Shown here piece by piece: positions 52,915 through 61,962 of a DNA stretch of 64,000 nt. Origin of the DNA: Comamonas sp. SCN 65-56 (GTDB lineage Bacteria > Pseudomonadota > Gammaproteobacteria > Burkholderiales > Burkholderiaceae_C); contig NZ_MEDS01000009.1 of assembly GCF_001724135.1 (NCBI RefSeq), forward strand, positions 29,689 through 93,688. The letters run 5' to 3'. The notes beneath the pieces are model-generated. The model did no database searches and was not told the origin of the DNA. It saw only the letters and a list, made by a program, of their open reading frames with translations. Position numbers and translations under genes: made by a program. Positions within the stretch are counted from its first letter, which is position 1. Each line of letters begins with the position of its first letter.

Positions 52915-53727
52915 TCAGCCGCCAGGCACTTCGGTTCCTTCCAGGGTCGCGTCGGTTTTCGGCGCCAGGCTCACTGACCAGTGGCCGCCTTCCTCCTGGC
53001 GCGGAATCAGCAGGTCGTAGGTCTTGACCATGTTCAGCAGGCCGGAGTGGCCATAGGTCTGCGGCGAGAAGGCGGGGTCGGTGCGTTTGAGGTACTGGCC
53101 CAGCACGCCGAGGCCCACCTTGCCTTCGGACGTGTCGCTGGCCAGCAGCGACACGGCTTCGACGAGGAAGCGCGGGCGGCGCTTGACGGCGGGCTTGGCT
53201 GCCTCGGGTTTCGGGGCCTCCGCCTTCGCGGGCTCTGCCTTCAATGTCTTTGGGGTTGTGTCTGCGATGGGTTCGGCAGGCGGCTCGGGGCGGGTCCACT
53301 CGAAGAACTGGTCGCTCGCGTTGCGCAGCGCGTCGGGCGTCTTGGCCTCGCCCACGATGCACACCGTCGCGCCGCGCTCGCGCAGTTTGCGGCACAGGTA
53401 GGCGAAGTCGGAGTCGCTGGTGACCAGGCAGAAGGTGTCGGCCCGGTGATCGAAGAGCGCTTCCAGCGCATCCAGGGCAAGCGCGATGTCTGCGGTGTTC
53501 TTTCCGGCGGCGTACTGGTACTGCAGGCACGGCGTGAAGGCCAGGCGGACCAGGGCTTCCTGCCATTTGTGGGCCAGTGTGTTCTGGTTGCCGTAGCCAC
53601 GGCGCAGGACCACACGGCCGAACTGGGCGACCATGCGCAGGGCATGTTCGAGGATCTCTGGGGAGACGTTGTCGCAGTCGACCAGGACGGCGACACGGGT
53701 TTCGGTGCTGGGTGTTGGAGTGCTCAT
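52915..53727 (-). CDS. NYN-domain RNase-like protein with C-terminal LOTUS/OST-HTH
   Basis: The 270-residue protein has an N-terminal NYN (LabA/DUF88) domain, VLVDCDNVS (14-22) and CLVTSDSDFAYLCRKL, where Asp residues bind metal in a PIN-like fold. An Ala/Pro/Lys-rich linker (about 150-180) leads to an OST-HTH/LOTUS region (RFLVEAVSLLA to LLIPRQEEGGHW). NYN-LOTUS proteins bind and cut RNA. Chromosomal copies exist, but here it lies in the island. Confidence 0.87.
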   Translation of the reverse strand: MSTPTPSTETRVAVLVDCDNVSPEILEHALRMVAQFGRVVLRRGYGNQNTLAHKWQEALVRLAFTPCLQYQYAAGKNTADIALALDALEALFDHRADTFCLVTSDSDFAYLCRKLRERGATVCIVGEAKTPDALRNASDQFFEWTRPEPPAEPIADTTPKTLKAEPAKAEAPKPEAAKPAVKRRPRFLVEAVSLLASDTSEGKVGLGVLGQYLKRTDPAFSPQTYGHSGLLNMVKTYDLLIPRQEEGGHWSVSLAPKTDATLEGTEVPGG

Positions 53728-54293
53728 CCGGTACTTCTATGTCTTGGGATCAACGTGTCGAGACGGTAACGGACTCCGGGCGTCTCCGGCCCCTGGGAGA
53801 TGGCCGGTCGCGCTGTCGTGCGCGTGGCGCATCGAGCCTCGCTGCGCGAGTCTCGCCCCTGACGGGCTTCCATCGTCCCCTCGCTCCGCTCGGCTGACGC
53901 CTCCGGCCCGGCTCCAGATCCGGGCCTGCGCGCTTCGCTTGCCGTGCGGTCGGCGTGTGGGAGGGCCGTTGCCTTGTTCAGCCGTCTTCCCTGACTCCAT
54001 CACCTTGTCCGCGACTGTAGCCCGCGGCCGTGTGCCGTCAAGGCGCGCAGGGCCGTGTCCTTGGCTGCGCCTGCGGGCCGCACCCACCCTGCGCTTGTCT
54101 CCTTGACGGCCCCCGTCCACGGGCTCCCTTTCGTCGCGGGCGATGAACTCAGGAAGACGGTGGCAACGAGGCCAACCGGGTTCTTCGTGCCGACCGCACC
54201 GAACAGCCACGAGGCTGGGCTCCGAATCTTGGAATCCGGTGTGCGGTTTCTTCAACAGCCAACACAACCCGTTGGATTTTTCAGGAGAAAGAC
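53728..54293. other. Gene-free region with degenerate intergenic repeat (copy 2)
   Basis: These 566 bases hold no supported gene; 53860-53943 is a weaker copy of the island repeat, ending CGCGCTTCGCTTGCC. The DUF932 promoter should lie near 54200-54290. Confidence 0.45.
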
Positions 54294-54667
54294 ATGCTTG
54301 CATCCCGTTTCGCCAACCATTCCCCCGCACTGCGTTCCGACCATCCCCTGTCGGATGACCAGATTCGCCGCGTGGCCCCGTCCATCTTCGCGGACGCCCC
54401 GCATGAGAGCCGGTCCCCGCGGTACAGCTACATCCCCACCGCCACGGTGCTTACCGAGCTTCGCAAGGAAGGGTTCCAGCCCTTCATGGTGTGCCAGACC
54501 CGCGTGCGGCGCGAAGACCGGCGCGACTTCACCAAGCACCTGATCCGGCTTCGCCATGCGAGCCAGATCAACGGCGCGGAAGCCAATGAGGTCGTGCTGC
54601 TGAACTCGCACGACGGCACCAGCAGCTATCAGATGCTCGCGGGTCAGTTCCGTCTATGCCCAACGGG
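54294..54667 (+). pseudogene. DUF932 protein, N-terminal part (split by RIT element)
   Basis: From ATG 54294 (AGGAGA site) the frame codes a normal DUF932 (phage/plasmid-related) N-terminus: SEPLSDDQIRRVAPSIFA-like start, SRSPRYSYIPTATVLTELRKEG and SYQMLAGQFRLC. Just after that the recombinase element begins. The remaining half resumes at 58094. DUF932 proteins are common in integrative elements, with unknown role. Confidence 0.82.
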
Positions 54668-54677
54668 ACATAGGCGG

Positions 54678-54707
54678 AACTATGTCCAGCGTCGAACTAT
54701 GTCCAGT
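54678..54707 (+). repeat. Left inverted repeat of the RIT element
   Basis: Thirty bases starting AACTATGTCCAGC and ending AACTATGTCCAGT; they contain two copies of the 13-mer GAACTATGTCCAG (54677-54689, 54694-54706). Matches the right repeat with one difference. Confidence 0.9.
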
Positions 54708-54755
54708 CATTCGACTTGCGCCTGAGCGAGCAAGTCTTGCTGGCCAATAACGCTG

Positions 54756-54789
54756 TACATAGCAATCCTCCTTACATAGCAATCCTCCT
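54756..54789 (+). repeat. 17-bp tandem repeat upstream of ritA, able to mask its ribosome site
   Basis: TACATAGCAATCCTCCT occurs twice in a row (54756-54772, 54773-54789). The CTCCTT parts are complementary to AAGGAG at 54809-54814, the ribosome site of the first recombinase, so either could hide it in mRNA. Confidence 0.75.
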
Positions 54790-54820
54790 TGCTGGGCATG
54801 TCGCCCACAAGGAGACCATC

Positions 54821-56071
54821 TTGGAACCAACCATTGAAGGCGCGATGGCGCTCGTCCTACGCGCGAAGGGACCGCTCTCGCCGCACCTGCCGGCGTTCGT
54901 CACGTCATTAATTGATCATGGCTACGCCGTCGTTTGCCTGCGCGCCAAGGCCTGGCGCGCGACTGAGTTCGATACCTGGCTGGACGATCAAGGCGTTGTG
55001 CTTGCCGAGCTTCAGGATGCGCATGTCGAGGCGTTCCTGCGTCGACCGTATCAGCCTCGAAGTGACTGCCGGGACACGCCTCGTCGCCACGAGCCACCGG
55101 CCATTCGCCAGTTGCTGCGGTACCTGCGCGCGCAAGGCCTGTGCGCTGTCCCGGCGTCGGCCATCACGCCCGCCGATCAACTGGCGGCCAGCTTCGCGCA
55201 GTACCTGGGGCATGCGCGAGGGCTGGCCTCCACGACGATCGGTGGCTACCGGACCCTCGCCCGTGATTTCCTTGCACACCGCTTCGGCAGCGACGATATC
55301 GATCTTGGCGCGATCCGTGCCACCGACGTCATCGACTTCGTTCGGCGGGAGGCGCGACGCCTTCGTCCGCGCGGCCTCAAGCATGTGGTCAACGGGTTGC
55401 GGGCCTTCCTTCGCTATGCCCAGTACCGCGGCGATATCAAGGGCTCATTGATCAACGCCGTGCCAGCCGTGGCGGCATGGACAACGACGCCACCGCTGCC
55501 CCGGGCCATCTCGGCGGAACACGCGCGGCGCGTCATCGACAGCTGCGATCAGTGCACCGCCGTCGGCCGACGGGACCGTGCCGTCTTACTGCTGCTTGCG
55601 CGCCTGGGCTTGCGAGGCGGCGAGGTCCTCACCCTGTTACTGGAGGACATCGAGTGGGACACCGGTCTTCTGCGCGTGCGCGGCAAGAACGGCCACCAGT
55701 GCCTGATGCCGCTGCCAGTCGATGTCGGCGAAGCCATCGCCGCCTACCTGCGGCAAGGACGACCTGCAAGTTTGGATCGCCACGTGTTCCTGCGCACGCG
55801 CGCGCCTCATCAATGCTTGCTTCACGGCTCCGATGGCATCGGGTCCATCGTGCGCAACGCGATCGAGCGTACCGGCGTCGACACGCCTCGCAAGGGATCA
55901 CACCAGTTTCGGCATGCCCTGGCGGTCGGGATGCTGCGAGACGGGGCGTCGCTACCCGAGATCGGTGAGCTCCTTCGCCACCGCAGCCAGCTGTCCACCT
56001 CGATCTATGCCAAGGTGGACCTCGCTGCGCTTCGCCCTCTGGCCCTGCCGTGGCCCGGGAGCTTGTCATGA
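54821..56071 (+). CDS. ritA: RIT tyrosine recombinase A
   Basis: Starting at TTG 54821, six bases after AAGGAG, the protein has 416 residues. It has a core-binding domain (about 120-210) and a catalytic domain with Arg in LGLRGGEV, HQFRH box, RHRS and Tyr in STSIYAKVD. Position and structure match the first protein of a RIT trio. An upstream in-frame TTG at 54716 has no ribosome site. ATGA overlap with ritB. RIT recombinases act jointly to move the element. Confidence 0.88.
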   Translation: MEPTIEGAMALVLRAKGPLSPHLPAFVTSLIDHGYAVVCLRAKAWRATEFDTWLDDQGVVLAELQDAHVEAFLRRPYQPRSDCRDTPRRHEPPAIRQLLRYLRAQGLCAVPASAITPADQLAASFAQYLGHARGLASTTIGGYRTLARDFLAHRFGSDDIDLGAIRATDVIDFVRREARRLRPRGLKHVVNGLRAFLRYAQYRGDIKGSLINAVPAVAAWTTTPPLPRAISAEHARRVIDSCDQCTAVGRRDRAVLLLLARLGLRGGEVLTLLLEDIEWDTGLLRVRGKNGHQCLMPLPVDVGEAIAAYLRQGRPASLDRHVFLRTRAPHQCLLHGSDGIGSIVRNAIERTGVDTPRKGSHQFRHALAVGMLRDGASLPEIGELLRHRSQLSTSIYAKVDLAALRPLALPWPGSLS

Positions 56072-57009
56072 GCGGGCTTCGAGAGGCCCTGCGCGACTAT
56101 CTCGAGCTGCGCCGCAGCTTGGGCTACAAGCTGGAAGACGCTGGCCTGCAGTTGCCGCGGTTCATCGACTTCCTCGATACCCGCGGCGCGTTGCACATCA
56201 CGACGGCGCTGGCGATGGAATGGGCGCAGCAACCGACCGCTGTGCAGCCGGCGGAGTGGGCGCGGCGCCTTGGTGGAGTTCGGGGATTCGCGCGCTACCG
56301 CCACGCCAGCGATCCCTTGACGGAGATCCCGCCGCTGGGTCTGCTGCCCCATCGGGCCATGCGTGCCAGACCGTACCTGTATTCGGACGAGGAAGTGCAA
56401 CGGCTGCTGGCCGCCGCCTTGAAGCTACCGACGAACTGGCACCGCACCCCGCTGTACCCGTGGAAGTACCACTGCCTGATCGGCCTGCTGAGCACGACCG
56501 GCATGCGGATGTCCGAGGCGCTGGACTTGCAGGTCCCCGACGTCGATCTTGACCAGGCACTGCTGACCATCCGCAGCGCCAAGCTCGGCAAGAGCCGGTG
56601 CATCCCGCTGCATCCATCAACGAGGGATGTGCTGGCGGACTACCTGCGTCGGCGCACGGAGTTCTTTGGCGCCGCAGTCTCAGCTTACGTCTTCGTGTCC
56701 AGTCGCGGCAACCGGCTGGATCAGGCGGGCCTGCACCGAACCTTCTACGCACTGTCCCGCAGCGTCGGCCTGCGTGCGACAGGCGCGAGCCGGGGCCCTC
56801 GGCTGCATGACTTTCGGCATCGCTTTGCGGTGAAGGTGCTGACGGCCTGGTACGAGGCAGGCCAGGATGCCACCCGGCTCCTGCCCGTGTTGTCGACGTA
56901 CCTGGGCCACGTCCGGGTCGAGGACACGTACTGGTACCTCAGCGCCTGGCCGGAACTGATGTCGCACGCCATGGAACGCCTGGAGCGGCGCTGGGGGGCA
57001 TCGTCATGA
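56068..57009 (+). CDS. ritB: RIT tyrosine recombinase B
   Basis: The 313-residue recombinase begins at the ATG inside the ritA stop (ATGA). The catalytic residues are Arg in TTGMRMSEAL, HDFRHRFA, the YLGH histidine and Tyr in DTYWYLSA. It is typical in size for the middle member. ATGA overlap with ritC keeps equal translation of the three proteins. Confidence 0.9.
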   Translation: MSGLREALRDYLELRRSLGYKLEDAGLQLPRFIDFLDTRGALHITTALAMEWAQQPTAVQPAEWARRLGGVRGFARYRHASDPLTEIPPLGLLPHRAMRARPYLYSDEEVQRLLAAALKLPTNWHRTPLYPWKYHCLIGLLSTTGMRMSEALDLQVPDVDLDQALLTIRSAKLGKSRCIPLHPSTRDVLADYLRRRTEFFGAAVSAYVFVSSRGNRLDQAGLHRTFYALSRSVGLRATGASRGPRLHDFRHRFAVKVLTAWYEAGQDATRLLPVLSTYLGHVRVEDTYWYLSAWPELMSHAMERLERRWGASS

Positions 57010-58004
57010 CGGCCGACACCAAGCTGGCCAGCCTGCTGCAACGCTACTTCACCCAGCGACTGATGCACCAGCGCCAAGCCAGCCCACACACCATCGCCTC
57101 CTACCGGGATACGTTCAAGATGTTGCTGCAATTCGCCAAGAAGCGGCTGCACAAAGCGCCGTCGGCGCTCGCACTGGAGGACATCGACGCGCCGCTGGTC
57201 ACGGCGTTCCTCGATGAGCTGGAAGCCTTGCGCGGCGTCACAGCCCGCACGCGCAACCTGCGGCTGACGGCCGTGCATTCGTTCTTCCGCTTCGCATCCT
57301 ACGAGGCTCCCACCCATGCGGCGCAGATTGCCCGGGTGCTTGCCATCCCCGCGAAGAAGTTCACCCGAGCGCTGGTTCCCTTCCTGAGCAGGCCCGAAGT
57401 CGATGCACTGCTGGCGGCGCCGGATCTGCACGCCTGGTCTGGGCGTCGCGATCACGCGCTGATGCTGGTCGCAGTGCAGACCGGTCTGCGGCTGTCGGAG
57501 TTGACGGGCATGCGCCGGGACGACGTGGTGCTGGGCGCGGGCGCGCACGTGCGTGTGATTGGCAAGGGACGCAAGGAACGATGTACGCCTCTGAGCAAGG
57601 CCTCGCGCGCGGTCATGGCGGCGTGGATGCGTGAACCGCCCAGAGCGCCTGATCAACCCGTGTTCCCGAACGCCCGCGGCGGCCCACTGAGTGCTCACGG
57701 TGTGCAATACATCGTGGCCAAGCACGTCGCCACCGCCAGCCGTGTCTGCACCTCGCTGGCGCACAAGCGGGTGAGCCCGCATGTGCTTCGGCACACGACG
57801 GCGATGGACCTGACGCACGAGGGAGTCGAACGTTCTGTGCTCGCGCTGTGGCTCGGGCACGAGTCCGTCGAGACGACACAGATTTACCTCGACGCCGATC
57901 TGGAGATGAAGTCGAAGCTGCTCGACAAACTGACGCCGCCGGATAGCAAGCCAGGTCGGTACCGTCCAGACGACGCGCTGTTGGCGTTCTTGAAGAGTCT
58001 CTAG
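57006..58004 (+). CDS. ritC: RIT tyrosine recombinase C
   Basis: This 332-residue member is most like XerC/D in layout: an N-terminal SAM-like core-binding domain (LASLLQRYFTQRLMHQRQAS onward), then Arg in TGLRLSELTG, HVLRHTTAMDL, WLGHES and Tyr in TTQIYLDADL. All catalytic residues are present. Starts in the ritB stop (ATGA). Confidence 0.92.
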   Translation: MTADTKLASLLQRYFTQRLMHQRQASPHTIASYRDTFKMLLQFAKKRLHKAPSALALEDIDAPLVTAFLDELEALRGVTARTRNLRLTAVHSFFRFASYEAPTHAAQIARVLAIPAKKFTRALVPFLSRPEVDALLAAPDLHAWSGRRDHALMLVAVQTGLRLSELTGMRRDDVVLGAGAHVRVIGKGRKERCTPLSKASRAVMAAWMREPPRAPDQPVFPNARGGPLSAHGVQYIVAKHVATASRVCTSLAHKRVSPHVLRHTTAMDLTHEGVERSVLALWLGHESVETTQIYLDADLEMKSKLLDKLTPPDSKPGRYRPDDALLAFLKSL

Positions 58005-58062
58005 CCGCTGCCTCCTATGTCCCGTGTTGCATGGCCGCCTTTACGAGGCGGGTCAACGTAGC

Positions 58063-58092
58063 ACTGGACATAGTTCGATGCTGGACATAGTT
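58063..58092 (-). repeat. Right inverted repeat of the RIT element
   Basis: Read on the minus strand it starts AACTATGTCCAGC and ends AACTATGTCCAGT, differing from the left repeat at one base (CAT instead of CGT in the centre). Confidence 0.9.
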
Positions 58093-58093
58093 C

Positions 58094-58550
58094 TGCCAAT
58101 GGGCTGGTGTGTGGCGACACCTTCGCGGATGTGCGCGTGCCCCACAAGGGCGACGTGGCGGGCCACGTCATCGAGGGCGCCTATCAGGTGCTCGACGGCT
58201 TCGAGCGGGTGAAGGAGTCGCGCGACCTGATGCGCGGCATCACCTTGGACGATGGCGAATCCCAGGTGTTCGCCCGCGCCGCGCTGGCCCTCAAGTACGA
58301 CGACCCGGACAAGCCCGCGCCCATCACGGAATCGCAAATCCTGATGCCGCGCCGCTTCGAGGATCGCCGCCCCGACCTGTGGAGCGTGTTCAACCGAACG
58401 CAGGAGAACCTGACCAAGGGCGGGCTGTCCGGGCGTAGCGCCAACGGGCGCCGTCAACAGACCCGGCCGGTGCAGGGTATCGATTCCGACATCCGCCTGA
58501 ACCGCGCCCTGTGGCTGCTGGCCGATGGCATGCGCGCCCTGAAAGCCTGA
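58094..58550 (+). pseudogene. DUF932 protein, C-terminal part
   Basis: Beyond the RIT repeat the plus strand resumes the DUF932 reading frame: NGLVCGDTFADVRVPHKGDV, HVIEGAYQVLDGFERVKESR and SDIRLNRALWLLADGMRAL, ending at 58550. Joined to the N-terminal piece it would make a normal-length DUF932. It has no start of its own. The ParB gene follows after 73 bases. Confidence 0.82.
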
Positions 58551-58623
58551 ATCCCGCCGACGTTTTACCCGCCGGAGGGGCGTTTCCCCTCCATCCCTTG
58601 TTTCATCTGATTGGAGATTCACC

Positions 58624-60705
58624 ATGAACGCCTTGACCACCACCGAAGCCCACGCCGTCAACGCCACTGCCGCCAACATCGCCGCCAACGGGTTACAAGC
58701 CGCCGACCCAAGCAAGCACATGATCCTGGTGCCGCTGTCGCGGCTGGTGTCGCGCCCCACGGGCCGCAACGTGCGTAAGACCGTGCCGCGCCTGTCTCTG
58801 CCTGAACTCAGCGCATCCATCGAGCGCGTGGGCCTGCTGCAAAACCTGATCGTGATCCCTGCCGCCGATGGCGACCATTACGAGGTCGTGGCTGGTGGCC
58901 GACGCCTCGCAGCGTTGAAGCTGCTGGCGAAGAAACACCGCATCGCCAAGGATTGGCAGGTGCCTTGCCTGCGCGTGGCGGATGGCACGGCCCGCACTGC
59001 CAGCCTGACCGAGAACGTGCAGCGCGAAGCCATGCACCCCGCTGACCAGTTCGAGGCTTTCGCGGCACTCGTGGCTGAGGGCAGGCCCATCGAGGACATC
59101 GCGGCGGATTTCAGCGTCACGCCGCTGGTGGTGCAGCGCCGTCTGAAGCTGGCGAACGTCTCGCCGCGCCTGATGGCCGACTACCGGGCCGATGCCGTGA
59201 CGCTGGATCAACTCATGGCGCTGGCCGTGACCGACGATCACACCCTGCAGGACGCTGCGTTTTACGATGCGCCGCAGTGGCAGCGTAGCCCTTCGGCCCT
59301 GCGCGAGCGGTTGACCGAGCGCGAGATCGACGCCCATCGGCATCCGATAGTGCGTTTCGTGGGGCTCGCCGCCTACGAGGCCGCAGGCGGCGGCGTGCGC
59401 CGCGACCTGTTCGCGGAAGGCGATGCGGGCGTGTACCTCAACGATGCGGCCTTGCTGGAACGGCTGGCGCACGACAAGCTGGCAGGCATCACCGCCGAGG
59501 TGAAGGCCGAAGGATGGGCATGGGTGGATGCCGCGCCCGCTGCCACCTATGCCGACTTGCAAGCCTTCCAACGCGCTCCGAGGGAACGGCGCACGCCGGG
59601 CAAGCGCGATGCCCTGCGCATCGAGAAGCTGCAAGCCAAGATGCAGGAGCTTGCCGAAGCCATTGACGCCGCGATGGAAGCCGACGACGAGGAAAAGGCC
59701 GAAGCCTTGCAGGAAAACGGCGAGCGCCTGGGCCAGCACTTGCAGGCATTGGAAGATGGCTTGCTGGGCTATGCCGCGAACGTGCAGGCCGCAGCCGGTG
59801 CCATCGTCACCATCGACCGCAATGGTGAGGCCGTGATTCATCGCGGGCTGCTGCGCGAAGCCGAGGCCAAGGCGCTGCGCACGCTGGAAAAGCTGCGCCA
59901 AGGTTTCGGCAGCGTGGAAGGCGAAGCCGAGAACGACGACGAAGGCGAGCGCGACGAAGCGCCCAAGGCCTCTATCTCCGACCGGCTGGCCCAACGCTTG
60001 AGCGCCCACCGCACCGCCGCGCTGCAAATCGAAGTCGCACGGCATCCGCAAGTGGCGCTGGCCGCGCTGGTGCATGGCATGGTGCAAACCGTCCTGCAGA
60101 ATCGCCACTACGAGCACGATCTGCCGCTGGGTGTGCGCCTGACGGTGCAAGACCGGCTGGAAGGCATGGCCCCGGACTGGCCGGAATCGCCTGCCGCCGT
60201 GGCGCTGCGCGAACTGCAACAGGTGACAGGTGTTGCCTTGCCGGAGGACAGCGCCGAACTGTTCGCCGCGCTGCTGGCGAAGCCGCAAGACGAACTGGTC
60301 AAGCTGCTGGCCGTGTGCGTGGCTTCCACGGTGGACGTGGTGACGCCGCGTGCCACGCCGCACCAGCCCGGCAAGGATCTGGCGCAGGCCGTGGGGCTGG
60401 ACATGGCCGCGTGGTGGAAGCCGACCGCCGAGAGCTACTTCAAGCACGTTTCCAAAGCCGTGATCCTGCAAGCCGTGGGCGAGTACGCGCCGGAGCACGT
60501 CACGCGGCTGGCGAAGTTGAAGAAGGTCGACATTGCCAGCGAAGCCGAACGGCTGGCCGATGGCACGGGCTGGATGCCCGCCATCTTCAAGGCCGAAGGC
60601 ATGCAGGAGGATGCGCCCGAAGAAGGCCCGCAGGATGTGGAGCCGGACAACGCGCAGGAAGCCGCCACCGTGTCGTATGAACCCGCCGAGGCTTTGACCG
60701 CTTGA
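58624..60705 (+). CDS. ParB/RepB/Spo0J-like protein of integrative elements
   Basis: This 693-residue protein carries an N-terminal ParB/Srx nuclease-like domain (about 33-135: RPTGRNVRKT, IERVGLLQNLIVIPA, YEVVAGGRRLAALKL, TENVQREAMHPADQFEAF) and a helix-turn-helix segment around IEDIAADFSVTPLVVQRRL (about 158-176). The long C-terminal half, with a Glu/Ala-rich helical region (330-390), is typical of the large ParB proteins of integrative elements. No ParA is adjacent. ATG 58624 follows a GGAGATTCACC ribosome site. Confidence 0.88.
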   Translation: MNALTTTEAHAVNATAANIAANGLQAADPSKHMILVPLSRLVSRPTGRNVRKTVPRLSLPELSASIERVGLLQNLIVIPAADGDHYEVVAGGRRLAALKLLAKKHRIAKDWQVPCLRVADGTARTASLTENVQREAMHPADQFEAFAALVAEGRPIEDIAADFSVTPLVVQRRLKLANVSPRLMADYRADAVTLDQLMALAVTDDHTLQDAAFYDAPQWQRSPSALRERLTEREIDAHRHPIVRFVGLAAYEAAGGGVRRDLFAEGDAGVYLNDAALLERLAHDKLAGITAEVKAEGWAWVDAAPAATYADLQAFQRAPRERRTPGKRDALRIEKLQAKMQELAEAIDAAMEADDEEKAEALQENGERLGQHLQALEDGLLGYAANVQAAAGAIVTIDRNGEAVIHRGLLREAEAKALRTLEKLRQGFGSVEGEAENDDEGERDEAPKASISDRLAQRLSAHRTAALQIEVARHPQVALAALVHGMVQTVLQNRHYEHDLPLGVRLTVQDRLEGMAPDWPESPAAVALRELQQVTGVALPEDSAELFAALLAKPQDELVKLLAVCVASTVDVVTPRATPHQPGKDLAQAVGLDMAAWWKPTAESYFKHVSKAVILQAVGEYAPEHVTRLAKLKKVDIASEAERLADGTGWMPAIFKAEGMQEDAPEEGPQDVEPDNAQEAATVSYEPAEALTA

Positions 60706-60753
60706 TTTGCACCGAAGGCAAGCGCCCCGGCTTCGATCGGGCGCTTCGCTTGC

Positions 60754-60948
60754 ATGGAGGACTGCCCACGCACCACCACACCCCACCCGCGCATGGCGGC
60801 GATCTATGCCCCCGGCACGGTACGCGCCCGCCGATGGCACGGCGAAAGTGATGTGCGCGGCTACCGCCCGCCCTCGGGCTGGTCGGCCCGCGCCGACCTC
60901 ACCGACATTCACCCCATCACGGGCCGAGCCTCGCCGCGTGCCGTGTGA
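60754..60948 (+). CDS. Small hypothetical protein downstream of ParB
   Basis: A 64-residue Arg/Pro-rich frame, MEDCPRTTTPHPRMAAIYA start and YRPPSGWSARADLTDIHP centre. Proteins like this follow parB in related elements, but similarity cannot be checked here. A GC-rich hairpin (AAGCGCCC.../...GGGCGCTT near 60720-60745) precedes it. Confidence 0.4.
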   Translation: MEDCPRTTTPHPRMAAIYAPGTVRARRWHGESDVRGYRPPSGWSARADLTDIHPITGRASPRAV

Positions 60949-61134
60949 TGGCTCATCGAGACGAACGAATAACCGCGATCTGCACCGCGCCCAAGCCGTT
61001 CCGGCCTGGGCGCGGTGAGCGCAGAGTCCGGGCGCGGCAGTGGCCGCGCCCGGTGTTGAAACCGAACAGCCAGAACATCGCGCCGCCGCCCATGCGCTGC
61101 ATGGCAAGATCACCGCAGGCGGCACAATCCCGCC

Positions 61135-61962
61135 ATGCCTGCAGAGCCGCCAATCCCAATCGACGATATTCGCGAATCCCTCGAACGCTCGGGATACCTG
61201 ATGAAGTCTCGTGTTGTGCGCGCGCTCGCGGCGGCGGACTTCTTCGTGGAGCCGAACGTCACGCACAAAGACAATCATGGCAAGGCGCGGGGAATCGATC
61301 TCACAGCGGAAGCCGCTGGTGGACTGAATCGCCGTGGTGTTTGTGTCAAGACGACGTTCGTGGTCCAGACCATAAACAACGCCTATCCCATCGTTCTCCT
61401 GACGGAGCGGCCATCGACGCCCAACGCAGACTTCGAGAGCTACATCAAGTTCGGCACAAGCCCGGTTCCTTGCCCCTTCCTCGATCAGATTCACCCCTAC
61501 GAGGAGAGGGCCGCGGACTGGCACAACCTGTTCTCTGAGATTTGCGCGTTGAGCAAGCTGCATGGCCAGGACAAGTTCACGGCATGTCAACCCGACGACA
61601 TCTACTCGGCGCTGCTCAAGGCCAGCCAGTACACGGAAGCCGAAGTAGGCACGTTCAACGGGTGGGTCGCAGAGGAGACGGGCCGGTATTGGCGTTTGTT
61701 CTTTTGGCACCCGATGGTGGTCGTGAGCGGCCAGCTTCTTACCGCGAAGGTGACCGTAGACGGGGCGGTGCAACTGCAAGAGGTGCCACTTGCCAGACTG
61801 GAATTCAACTGGCACGACGGCGAAGATCGTAAAACGACGGTCGTGGAGGTCATTCGAGAGGATTTCCTGCTGGAACGCCTCGACTCAATACGCGTGCAGG
61901 ACGACGCCATCGAGGCACGCATTCACGCGATCAAGCTGGAGCACGAACCAGAAGCCGACTGA
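61135..61962 (+). CDS. Hypothetical protein, possible restriction-endonuclease-like fold
   Basis: I do not recognise this 275-residue soluble protein. The N-terminal third has helix-rich IRESLERSGYLMKSRVVRAL, then RGIDLTAEA and RRGVCVKTTFVVQ, an ID ... VK arrangement that recalls the D-x(n)-(E/x)xK core of PD-(D/E)XK nucleases, though the middle Glu is not obvious. The rest is mixed alpha/beta with no signal or membrane helix. It stands alone between two gene-poor stretches. Confidence 0.6.
   Translation: MPAEPPIPIDDIRESLERSGYLMKSRVVRALAAADFFVEPNVTHKDNHGKARGIDLTAEAAGGLNRRGVCVKTTFVVQTINNAYPIVLLTERPSTPNADFESYIKFGTSPVPCPFLDQIHPYEERAADWHNLFSEICALSKLHGQDKFTACQPDDIYSALLKASQYTEAEVGTFNGWVAEETGRYWRLFFWHPMVVVSGQLLTAKVTVDGAVQLQEVPLARLEFNWHDGEDRKTTVVEVIREDFLLERLDSIRVQDDAIEARIHAIKLEHEPEAD

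Larger units (their letters stand above)
54660..58100 (+). mobile_element. RIT element (recombinase in trio) inserted in DUF932
   Basis: Three overlapping tyrosine recombinase genes on the plus strand, with 30-bp inverted repeats at 54678-54707 and 58063-58092 (29 of 30 identical). Each end contains the 13-mer GAACTATGTCCAG twice, 17 bases apart, plausible recombinase sites. CCAACGGG (left) and CCAATGGG (right) mark the edges. The boundaries are estimates to within about 10 bases. Confidence 0.85.

Noticed and set aside
54756..54789. Two direct repeats considered as a CRISPR seed
   Set aside because: The repeats are contiguous without spacers and occur only twice; they fit a leader structure better. 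No CRISPR array or cas gene is seen in the window.
58693..61815. Minus-strand open frame of over 1000 codons opposite the ParB-like gene
   Set aside because: It mirrors the ParB gene and neighbouring gaps; composition is that of an antisense shadow with no domain.
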